Source of the DNA: Bacillota bacterium
GTDB lineage: Bacteria; Bacillota; Negativicutes; Sporomusales; CTSoil-080
Direction: 5' to 3'
Assembly (NCBI GenBank): GCA_017889635.1
Contig: JAGGAC010000021.1
Coordinates: 19,798-83,797 of the forward strand
Length of the DNA stretch: 64,000 nucleotides
Shown: one piece after another, positions 57,180 through 64,000 of the stretch
How the letters are laid out: every line of letters starts with the position of its first letter
How positions within the stretch are numbered: the first letter of the stretch is position 1
Program-made: the position numbers and the translations under genes
Notes under the pieces: model-generated
Told to the model about the DNA's origin: nothing
Seen by the model: the letters and a program-made list of their open reading frames with translations, nothing else
The model's database searches: none

Positions 57180-58415
57180 TTATTGAAAGTGCTTTAAAAT
57201 TAGCACTGCATTATGACCGCCGAAGCCAAAGGAATTCGTCATCGCATGTGCAATTTCGGCTTTTATCCCCTTATTAGGGACATAATTCAAGTCGCATTCC
57301 TGATCTGGGCTAGCATAATTAATCGTAGGCGGTAAAAAGTCTTCTTTTATCGCATACGCGGTAATCATAGCCTCAACTGCTCCCGCAGCTCCCAGTAAAT
57401 GCCCTGTCATTGACTTCGTTGAACTAACAGCCAATTGATAAGCATGGCTTCCAAATACGGATTTTATTGCAGCAGTTTCGGCCCTATCGTTTAGCTCAGT
57501 AGAAGTTCCATGAGCGTTGATATATTGAATATCAGCAGGATTTAGTCCAGCATCGGCCAGGGCCAGTTTCATACACTTAGCGGCACCTTCACCACCGGGG
57601 GAAGTCGCTGTAATATGGTATGCATCGTTTGTGCAGCCATAACCCACAATTTCTGCAATGATATTTGTTCCCCTCTTTAAGGCATGATTAAGTTCTTCGA
57701 GAATTAAAACCCCGGCCCCTTCACCCATAACAAATCCATCCCGCTCGGAATCAAAGGGCCTGCAGGCCTTTCCTGCATCAGGATTTGTCGTCATTGCCTT
57801 ATTTGCACAGAACCCCGCCATAGCCAATCGAGTAATAGGCGCTTCAGTTCCTCCTGCGATCATAACGTCAGCAATATCTCTTTGGATTGCCTTATAGGCA
57901 TCACCAACTGCATTTGTGGATGTTGCACAAGCAGTAACAACACATTCGACAAATCCCTTAATCCCGTACTTGATAGCTATCATACCAGCCGCCATATTGG
58001 GTAACATCATCGGCACCATAAACGGACTAATTCTATTAACGCCCTTTTCCAAAAGCACATGATGCTGATTTTCTAGCGTCTCCAACCCGCCGATACCTGA
58101 ACCGATTATCATGCCGAACCTTTCAGAATTGATCTTGCCAGCAATTATCTGCGAGTTTTCTAATGCCATTTGCGTTGCTGCCATAGCATATTGAGCAAAA
58201 CGATCCATTCTCTTCGCTTCTTTTTTATCCAAAAAATTACTTGGATCAAAATCTTTTATCTCTGCAGCGACCTTAGTCGGAAGATCCGTCACATCGATCC
58301 TCTCGATTCGGCTAATTCCCGATACTCCCTTTTTAACTGCTTTCCATAGAGAATCTGCTCCCTGGCCCAAAGAAGTTATAGCGCCGGCTCCAGTAATAAC
58401 CACTCTTCTATTCAT
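57180..58415 (-). CDS. fabF: 3-oxoacyl-ACP synthase II
   Basis: 411 residues from the ATG at 58415 (MNRRVVITGAGAITSLG), matching FabF homologues; the frame is open to 58496. The Cys-His-His triad is visible: VTACATSTNAVGDA, NAHGTSTELND and STKSMTGHLLGAAGAVEA. It elongates acyl-ACP with malonyl-ACP in fatty acid synthesis. It stands outside any fab cluster, so it may be an extra or specialised copy. GAGGAT ribosome site. Confidence 0.93.
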   Translation of the reverse strand: MNRRVVITGAGAITSLGQGADSLWKAVKKGVSGISRIERIDVTDLPTKVAAEIKDFDPSNFLDKKEAKRMDRFAQYAMAATQMALENSQIIAGKINSERFGMIIGSGIGGLETLENQHHVLLEKGVNRISPFMVPMMLPNMAAGMIAIKYGIKGFVECVVTACATSTNAVGDAYKAIQRDIADVMIAGGTEAPITRLAMAGFCANKAMTTNPDAGKACRPFDSERDGFVMGEGAGVLILEELNHALKRGTNIIAEIVGYGCTNDAYHITATSPGGEGAAKCMKLALADAGLNPADIQYINAHGTSTELNDRAETAAIKSVFGSHAYQLAVSSTKSMTGHLLGAAGAVEAMITAYAIKEDFLPPTINYASPDQECDLNYVPNKGIKAEIAHAMTNSFGFGGHNAVLILKHFQ

Positions 58416-58517
58416 ATTTTTATCCTCCAACTCGTAATCACCACTAACTTTAACACGTTCCATTGTGATAAAATGAACAACTATTGCTGTTTTCAAATAT
58501 AAGTTCGAGTGTTATAG

Positions 58518-58673
58518 CCTGCCCCCCGCCACGCACTCCACATGGCACATGGCTCAATTCCAAATCAAGCCTTAAAAAAGAAGCATAAGCTTGCCCAAAT
58601 CGGCAAGCTTATGCTTCTTTTTCCAACCCTAACCAGTCTATTATCACTTAGCTTCACTACAATAGCCTAAACA
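58518..58673. repeat. Dispersed palindromic repeat, copy 4 (reaches into a coding end)
   Basis: Hairpin at 58574-58622 (AAAAAAGAAGCATAAGCTTGCC / GGCAAGCTTATGCTTCTTTTT). Left flank shares CTCCACATGGC with copy 2. The right flank, shared with copy 3, covers the glycosyltransferase stop and last codons (LGYCSEAK-stop at 58644-58671). Confidence 0.85.
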
Positions 58674-59642
58674 TTTATACGCATTGTCCAGCAAATTGCG
58701 GATACTATCCCCCGAAAGAATTTCACTTTTCTGTTCTAAAATTGGCTGCAACTCTTCAATTGCCGCCTTATACTCACAATTTAAAAACGCCAGCATTCCC
58801 TTCAACAAATGCAAATCATTATTATCAGGCAGCATCATTAATGCCTTTTCAAGAAATCCGGCCAGTTTGGCCCTTTCATTCAACCTTAGCAGTCCGGTTC
58901 CTAACATAACCAATACACTGGGAAAATAGCCTTCACTGCCATAAAGGAACCGCAAGGCAGTTTCAAATTGCTCTACACTCTCGGCAAACCTTCCGCCCTG
59001 CATATATTCAATCCCCAAACAATATAACAAAAACGCATCCTGGGGACTATCAGCCAGCGCCCTTTTTATCACTTCAATATTACGAACCTGCTTGCGCTTA
59101 GCTATTATTTGCTTGCTCAGATATCCATAATGAGAAATTATTATATCAGCAAACCCTAAACCACTTCCGGCATTATTGCTTTTAATACTACCGGCAACTT
59201 GCTCATGAATCACGCCTGAGAACCGGTACAGCGGATTATTCTTAAACAGTCTGACAACCTGATCCTCCATTATCCCTTCCTGATCATCTAAATAACTGTG
59301 AATGGTACAAAAATATCCCTCGGCCTCCTCAGCCTCTAATAAACTACGAAAATAGTCTTCATCAACATTTACCAGCATCTCATCAGCGTCTAAAACCAAA
59401 ATCCAATTGCCGGAAGCTCGATCAAGACCAAAATTCCTGGCGTCGGCAAAATTACTATTCCACTTATAATCATAAACAGTTGCCCCTTCGCCAAGCGCTA
59501 ATTCCTTTGTTTTATCACCAGAACCTGTATCAACAATAATAATCTCATCCACAAACCGTCTGGCGCTTTGAATACAAGACTGAATACACGCTTCTTCATC
59601 CTTTGCAATCATACATAGACTTACTTTTAAGCCGTTACCCAT
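58644..59642 (-). CDS. Glycosyltransferase family 2 protein with TPR-like tail
   Basis: 332 residues. GT-A domain (about 1-190): VSLCMIAKDEEACIQSCI, DEIIIVDTGSGDKTKELA, WNSNFADARNFGLDRASGNWILVLDADEML with the metal-binding DAD, and FSGVIHEQV. A helical TPR-like tail follows (DAFLLYCLGIEYMQGGRFAESVEQFETALRF). Family resembles SunS/peptide-modifying GT2 enzymes. Its start overlaps the upstream GT by 8 bases. Its last eight residues may come from repeat copy 4. Likely glycosylates a protein substrate (inference). Confidence 0.88.
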   Translation of the reverse strand: MGNGLKVSLCMIAKDEEACIQSCIQSARRFVDEIIIVDTGSGDKTKELALGEGATVYDYKWNSNFADARNFGLDRASGNWILVLDADEMLVNVDEDYFRSLLEAEEAEGYFCTIHSYLDDQEGIMEDQVVRLFKNNPLYRFSGVIHEQVAGSIKSNNAGSGLGFADIIISHYGYLSKQIIAKRKQVRNIEVIKRALADSPQDAFLLYCLGIEYMQGGRFAESVEQFETALRFLYGSEGYFPSVLVMLGTGLLRLNERAKLAGFLEKALMMLPDNNDLHLLKGMLAFLNCEYKAAIEELQPILEQKSEILSGDSIRNLLDNAYKCLGYCSEAK

Positions 59643-61398
59643 GATACAAGCACCTCGCAGCCAGCGACTTATAATCCAAAACTTTATAAATAGCCTGCGT
59701 CTTTGCTTGTAAATATGCTATTAACACCTTATTGCTTTCTGCCGTCAGCGCAGTTAAACAATGCAGCGTTTTATTCGCCAACTCAACATATCTGGCCGCT
59801 AATTGCCAGTTCTCCGGCTTTTTCCTACCCCGAAACCGCAAACAGCTGTCCAAAATATCAATCAAAGTTTGTACAACCTCTGGTTCGCGGGTTTTCTCAG
59901 GTTTTATCCCACTATTACCAGCCTCAAAATTGGCCAACACCATTAGCAGCGCTAAAGCGCCGCTACGTTTTTGCGGCTGCCGCCACATAGCCAACGCTAA
60001 ATCTTTGGCGCGCCGATATTCCCCACTCAAAGCTGCCGCAACAATCTCACAAACCTCTGCCGTGTAAGGCAGCGCCTCATTATTAAGCCTGGCTGTATTA
60101 ATAACCGCAATTGCCTTTGAGAGTTCCCCTCCAAGCACCAAACTTCGGCACCAATTAGTTAAATCGTCCTGCTCAGCTGCCGCTTCATAACAAACAGCCG
60201 CTAAATCCGGTAAACCCGCCTCTAAAAATAGCAGCCCCAAAAACTTAACACAATGCTCTTTCTCAAAACACCCTAGCTCTCTAAAATACAGCAATAATTG
60301 CTCGGTGCCAATTTGACTTAATTTCAAAAAAAACAACTGATAAAGCGAACCGATATATTCATTATTAGCACAAAATGCCTGACGATAGTAAGCCTCGGCC
60401 TGCCTTGGGTTACCAACGGCCTCATAACAACGCCCCAAATGTTGATAAGCTAAAAAACTCTCCGTGCCGCTGGTATGATTAAACTCTGGCGGCGGCTTTC
60501 CCTTATTTATAGCGCCGTTAAACCAGCCAATAGCCTGATGGAATTTGCCCTGTTCCTCTAAAATAGTCCCGGCATCAAAATATAGGTCGGTATAGTCTGG
60601 ATACACCTCACACTCTCCGCTACATACTGAAAATGCTTCATCCAGCTTTCCTTGATGCCTAAGACCTAGAATAAGCCCCCCTACAGCCGGAGCTCTAAAC
60701 AAAACTTCCTCCGGCAAAAGCTTACTACAGGCAGCTTCAAATAACTTTACAGCCCGGGCAAATTTTCCCAAGCCAAGCCATTCAACCCCCTGGTAATACT
60801 GTAAAAAATAATTATCTGGTTCAGCCCGGCAAGCTGTTTTTAACAAATCCAAATTACGCTTACGCTTTTTATTCCGTCCTTTTCCAATTTGAGACTTGTG
60901 CCAAAGCACAGGCTCATGAGCAATCCGCACTTTTTCCGGACAAGTTATAATTACCTGCTCATGAATTGCCCCGGCAAAACGATACTCCGGAAGATTGCGA
61001 AACAACCGCAGCACTAAATAATGATTATAACACTGCGGATCCATATCATCATGCAAACATCTAAGCGGTAAAAAAATTGTTTCCGTAAAACTATCGGCAC
61101 CGATAACAGTTTGCAAACCACCGGCGCCCAATTCCAGGAACTCATCAGCATCCATAACCAAAATCCACTGTCCCGAGCTTTTGCTGATCGCGAAATTGCG
61201 CGCCGCGCTAAAATCATCCTGCCAGAGATAATGATAAACCTTATCCGTATACCTTTCAGCAATGCTTATTGTCTGATCAGTTGAACCGGTATCGACAATA
61301 ACAATTTCATCAACTGCAGTTTTTACGCTATTTAAACAGTAAGCCAGATTCTTTTCCTCATTGCGCACAATCATTGTCAGACTAACAGTCGGCATCAT
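59635..61398 (-). CDS. Glycosyltransferase family 2 protein with TPR repeats
   Basis: 587 residues. GT-A domain (about 1-190): VSLTMIVRNEEKNLAYCL, DEIVIVDTGSTDQT, WQDDFSAARNFAISKSSGQWILVMDADEFLELG, FAGAIHEQV. About 380 residues of helical TPR-like repeats follow (YYQGVEWLGLGKFARAVKLFEAA; AYQHLGRCYEAVGNPRQAEAYYRQA), which probably bind protein substrate. Overlaps its neighbours at both ends (4 and 8 bases), so all three are translated together. The second of three tandem paralogues. Confidence 0.9.
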   Translation of the reverse strand: MMPTVSLTMIVRNEEKNLAYCLNSVKTAVDEIVIVDTGSTDQTISIAERYTDKVYHYLWQDDFSAARNFAISKSSGQWILVMDADEFLELGAGGLQTVIGADSFTETIFLPLRCLHDDMDPQCYNHYLVLRLFRNLPEYRFAGAIHEQVIITCPEKVRIAHEPVLWHKSQIGKGRNKKRKRNLDLLKTACRAEPDNYFLQYYQGVEWLGLGKFARAVKLFEAACSKLLPEEVLFRAPAVGGLILGLRHQGKLDEAFSVCSGECEVYPDYTDLYFDAGTILEEQGKFHQAIGWFNGAINKGKPPPEFNHTSGTESFLAYQHLGRCYEAVGNPRQAEAYYRQAFCANNEYIGSLYQLFFLKLSQIGTEQLLLYFRELGCFEKEHCVKFLGLLFLEAGLPDLAAVCYEAAAEQDDLTNWCRSLVLGGELSKAIAVINTARLNNEALPYTAEVCEIVAAALSGEYRRAKDLALAMWRQPQKRSGALALLMVLANFEAGNSGIKPEKTREPEVVQTLIDILDSCLRFRGRKKPENWQLAARYVELANKTLHCLTALTAESNKVLIAYLQAKTQAIYKVLDYKSLAARCLYHG

Positions 61399-63389
61399 GC
61401 TTGATTAGAAGCCTCCTCCAGCACGGCACGCAAAACCGGAACATCCTGATATTTTTCTTTCGCCTGCGCGACTATATCCTGGCGCATCTTATCGTATAAC
61501 CGTATTAACCGGATATAACTCTTTGGATTTTTCGGTTCTAAACTCATTGCCTGTCTGTAACAATAATGGGCATCAAAGAACAGCCCCTGCTGCTCTTTGG
61601 CTTGTGCCAAAATAAAATAAGCCGGTTCACTTTGACTGTTTTGGGCAATATAACACCCCAAATACCGCTGTGCTAACTCCATATTTCCATAATAAAAGCA
61701 TATCTCACCCACGGCTAGGCACATCTCATCCCTTGATTCTGGCGTCACCCCTTCAAGCAGGGTCGTAGCCCGTTCCCATTCGCCTAAATCAACCGTCCGT
61801 TTAAAAATATCCAATAGTATGGAAATACCTTCTTTACCTAATGTTACTTTGGAAAAAGTACGACTGCCGAGATTGTAAGCTAAAATACCAACTACACTGG
61901 CACTGTCTTCCGTCAACGGCAGTGCTTTCACTTTTTCCGCTAATTGCCGTACTTCTTGCTGCCGCCCCTGCAGCCAAAAACAGAAGATCTTATTAAACAT
62001 CGCTGCTGAATATAGCGGATCTTCTGAAGTAATGCTAGTAAACTTATTTATTGCAGTGGTAAATTGACGCTGCTGCACCAGACAAATGGCCTTTTTAAGT
62101 ATTATTCCCGCCGCCTCATTAATTTTCATTCCCGACTCTTCTTCAGCCACTCTTGTAGCATTTTCAAAATACTTATATGCCAAGGCATAGGCTGATTGCT
62201 TCATTAACAGTTCGGCAACACAAATATTAGCCGCCGAACTCTCAAACTCGCAAATCTTTTCCAACGCTTGTTTGGCATATACAGCATCCTTGCGTGGTTG
62301 TAATATCCGACAAATGCATTCCAGCGAAGCTGAAAAAGCAGCGTTGTCTCGCAGCGACAAAATATAATTATGCAGAGCTTCCTCTTCGTTACAGAATAAC
62401 TCTGCAATCTGCCCTAAATGATAATAAGCCCGAAAACCTTGGGTGCCGCTTAATGGTGCAAAATGCGACGGCTGTGCCGGCAAAACTACCGCTTTGCTAA
62501 AAGCAGCATATGCCAAGCCATACTCCTTTTGTTCATAATAAATTATCCCCTGATAATAATGCAGGTCAGCATAATCAGGAAACCATTCTAACCCTTGCCT
62601 GATAATATTAAGCGCAACTTCGTACTTTTTTTCATTATAATAACACAGTACAATATAGCGCATTAATTTCGGCAAATAGCTAGTACTTTTGTCTATTCCT
62701 TCTGCCCCTTTAATAAACTCCTCAGCCGCTTGTTCGTAGCTGCCAACTCTATATAGCTCTACTCCGTAATGATAGCGTAATAGTTTATCGTCCGGGTTTT
62801 TAAGAATATGCTCTTCAACCATCCGCAAATTCCGGTTTTTTTTGTCTTTTTCAACAATTTGCTGATCAAGGAATCCATAATGCCGGATGACTATATCTTC
62901 AACAATAGCAAATTGCGCTGCCGGGTTATTTTGAATAATTACGTCCGCAATTTGTTCATGAATAGCACCGCGAAACCGATATTCAGGTCGATTTCTAAGC
63001 AGCCTGAATACTATATCGGGAGACATCTCAAAGGCTCCGTTGCCGCCGACAAAATTTTCTATACGCAAAAAGTACCCGCTTATATGCTCAGCCTCGATCA
63101 ATTTGCGTAGTTTACTTGTACTCTCCGGTGCTAATTCTTCATCAGCATCTAAAAATAAAATCCATTCCCCTGTAGCCCGCTCCAGCGAGTGATTACGTGC
63201 GTCACTGAAACTTCCATTCCAGGCGAAGCTCTCCACCTTAGCCCCAAACTCTCTGGCGATTTCGCACGTATTATCCGTAGAACCGGTATCAACAACAACA
63301 ATCTCATCCACCGCATCGGTTACACTTTGGAGACACCGGCGCAAATTTTTCCCTTCATTTTTAACAATCATACACAAACTGACTTTCAT
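61395..63389 (-). CDS. Glycosyltransferase family 2 protein with extended TPR repeats
   Basis: 664 residues, the first and longest of the three paralogues. GT-A domain: VSLCMIVKNEGKNLRRCL, DEIVVVDTGSTDNTCEIA, WNGSFSDARNHSLERATGEWILFLDADEELAPE, FRGAIHEQI. The rest is TPR-like (YHYGVELYRVGSYEQAAEEFIKGA; YYQGIIYYEQKEYGLAYAAF; AYFILAQAKEQQGLFFDAHYCYRQAM). Cytoplasmic, no signal peptide. Divergent from the Thr-rich repeat protein at 63605, which is a plausible acceptor. Confidence 0.9.
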   Translation of the reverse strand: MKVSLCMIVKNEGKNLRRCLQSVTDAVDEIVVVDTGSTDNTCEIAREFGAKVESFAWNGSFSDARNHSLERATGEWILFLDADEELAPESTSKLRKLIEAEHISGYFLRIENFVGGNGAFEMSPDIVFRLLRNRPEYRFRGAIHEQIADVIIQNNPAAQFAIVEDIVIRHYGFLDQQIVEKDKKNRNLRMVEEHILKNPDDKLLRYHYGVELYRVGSYEQAAEEFIKGAEGIDKSTSYLPKLMRYIVLCYYNEKKYEVALNIIRQGLEWFPDYADLHYYQGIIYYEQKEYGLAYAAFSKAVVLPAQPSHFAPLSGTQGFRAYYHLGQIAELFCNEEEALHNYILSLRDNAAFSASLECICRILQPRKDAVYAKQALEKICEFESSAANICVAELLMKQSAYALAYKYFENATRVAEEESGMKINEAAGIILKKAICLVQQRQFTTAINKFTSITSEDPLYSAAMFNKIFCFWLQGRQQEVRQLAEKVKALPLTEDSASVVGILAYNLGSRTFSKVTLGKEGISILLDIFKRTVDLGEWERATTLLEGVTPESRDEMCLAVGEICFYYGNMELAQRYLGCYIAQNSQSEPAYFILAQAKEQQGLFFDAHYCYRQAMSLEPKNPKSYIRLIRLYDKMRQDIVAQAKEKYQDVPVLRAVLEEASNQA

Positions 63390-63604
63390 ATCTGCATACC
63401 CCGCTAAAAAAAAATTATCGAACCTTATACAGTATATGAAAGCCAGTTAGGCAGAGTTCTTTAATACTTATGTTTATTCTAATATCACCCACCGTTTTGC
63501 AATTACTTATCCTTGATCATGCTTAACCGTACCACTTATCCTTAGAGGAACATATTATGTTACATGAGTACTTCGCGCTCAAATATTTATAAGGAGATAA
63601 CCGC

Positions 63605-64000
63605 ATGCCTAACTTTAAAATTTTTCAGGACGTTGCCGATCAAGCACGTATTAAAATTTACGGAAGTGATAACCAACCGATTGCCCAAGATGCTTCCGGT
63701 AATATTGTCATTACTACCAGCACCACCGGCTCTTTAAGCGTTACCGGTACTGTAAGTATCACCACTACTGGTGCCTTAAGCGTCACAGGCTCCGTCAATG
63801 TTGATAATACTGTCAGCGTTACCACCGGTACTGTTACCATCACCACTACTGGTGCCTTAAGCGTCACAGGCTCCGTCAATGTTGATAATACTGTCAGCGT
63901 CACCACCGGTACTGTTACCATCACTACCTCGGGTGCCTTAAGTGTTACAGGCTCCGTCAATGTTGATAACACCGTCAGTGTTACCACCGGTACTGTTACC
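63605..64000 (+). CDS. Repetitive Thr/Val-rich protein (N-terminal part, open at window end)
   Basis: Starts MPNFKIFQDVADQARIKIYG at 63605 with AAGGAG 9 bases upstream and remains open to the window edge (132 codons seen). After about 40 residues of unique sequence it becomes 27-residue repeats: GALSVTGSVNVDNTVSV then TTGTVTITT. Alternating Thr/Ser and Val suggests a beta-solenoid or fibre with many hydroxyl sites. No signal peptide, so export would be unusual or it may be a spore-surface or particle protein. I recall DUF6385-type proteins starting this way in related bacteria, but that is from memory. The three divergent glycosyltransferases may modify it. Confidence 0.8.
   Translation, partial: MPNFKIFQDVADQARIKIYGSDNQPIAQDASGNIVITTSTTGSLSVTGTVSITTTGALSVTGSVNVDNTVSVTTGTVTITTTGALSVTGSVNVDNTVSVTTGTVTITTSGALSVTGSVNVDNTVSVTTGTVT
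63770..64000 (+). repeat. 81-bp in-frame tandem repeat
   Basis: Units begin at 63770, 63851 and 63932 (GGTGCC), each 81 bases or 27 codons, nearly identical at DNA level with mostly silent changes (AGC/AGT, AAT/AAC, GTC/GTT). The array continues beyond the window. Confidence 0.9.

Noticed and set aside
47371..58673. Palindromic repeats as a CRISPR array or insertion sequence
   Set aside because: Copies are kilobases apart, without regular spacers, cas genes or a transposase; they fit a dispersed repeat.
63658..63987. Minus-strand repetitive frame
   Set aside because: It is the antisense of the plus-strand 27-residue repeats, which have a start codon, ribosome site and unique N-terminus.
1..64000. 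tRNA, rRNA, prophage or plasmid functions
   Set aside because: No tRNA-like cloverleaf, rRNA stretch, integrase, terminase, capsid or replication gene was recognised by reading; a dedicated tRNA scan was not possible.

Overview
The window looks like chromosomal DNA from a Gram-negative-walled, anaerobic Firmicute of the Negativicutes, most likely the Sporomusaceae (Pelosinus/Sporomusa-like). The evidence is a porin with a signal peptide, an SLH domain, a coiled coil and a beta-barrel (19687-20994), a second small exported protein ending like an outer-membrane barrel (54162-54635), ferredoxin-dependent 2-oxoacid metabolism, a Trp T-box, sigma-54 circuits and many chemoreceptors. I see no rRNA or tRNA gene, transposase, integrase, phage module or CRISPR array. 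Most genes are on the minus strand.

Layout. 1-7.0 kb: a TatD-linked radical SAM protein; a LysR-flanked cluster of a PhlG-type C-C hydrolase, a ferredoxin and a frameshifted AprA/fumarate-reductase-like flavoprotein; then an exported esterase divergent from its own LysR gene. 7.1-10.3 kb: a selenium module (Se-carrier-like protein, YedF, SelD, MnmH). 10.4-17.4 kb: a leuCD-leuB-aconitase-like operon with a clear -24/-12 promoter, divergent from a PrpR_N sigma-54 activator. 17.4-28.1 kb: a chemoreceptor, the SLH porin, an MFS carrier, a second PrpR_N sigma-54 activator and a CaiB CoA-transferase/HMG-CoA-lyase-like pair. The MFS and CaiB units carry matching -24/-12 promoters and the same palindromic upstream site, so they look like one regulon. 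Two gene remnants (an IorA fragment and a permease fragment) lie around this cluster.

28.1-37.1 kb: a chemoreceptor, an exported acetolactate decarboxylase, a MerR regulator controlling a frameshifted MATE exporter through a 19-bp-spacer promoter, a macrodomain protein, an arginine-deiminase-like protein and an exported C45-type Ntn hydrolase. 37.3-42.7 kb: a 2-oxoacid:ferredoxin oxidoreductase operon (four subunits) with butyrate kinase and a P-loop ATPase, facing a GntR regulator. 42.8-51.5 kb: an unknown protein, an S2P-type protease, an orphan TRAP binding protein after a chemoreceptor, a frameshifted chemoreceptor, and a TrpB2-type tryptophan synthase beta under a Trp T-box. 51.5-58.5 kb: a HemN-like radical SAM protein, a CPBP protease and small proteins, an AraC regulator and FabF. 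58.6-64 kb: three overlapping glycosyltransferase-2/TPR paralogues divergent from the start of a very repetitive Thr/Val-rich protein (27-residue repeats) that runs off the window.

Two themes stand out. First, a four-copy dispersed palindromic repeat (about 75-155 bp) with compensatory stem changes, one copy of which appears to supply the last codons of a glycosyltransferase gene. Second, at least three genes are broken by small frameshifts (flavoprotein, MATE exporter, chemoreceptor); these are either real decay or assembly errors and should be checked against reads.
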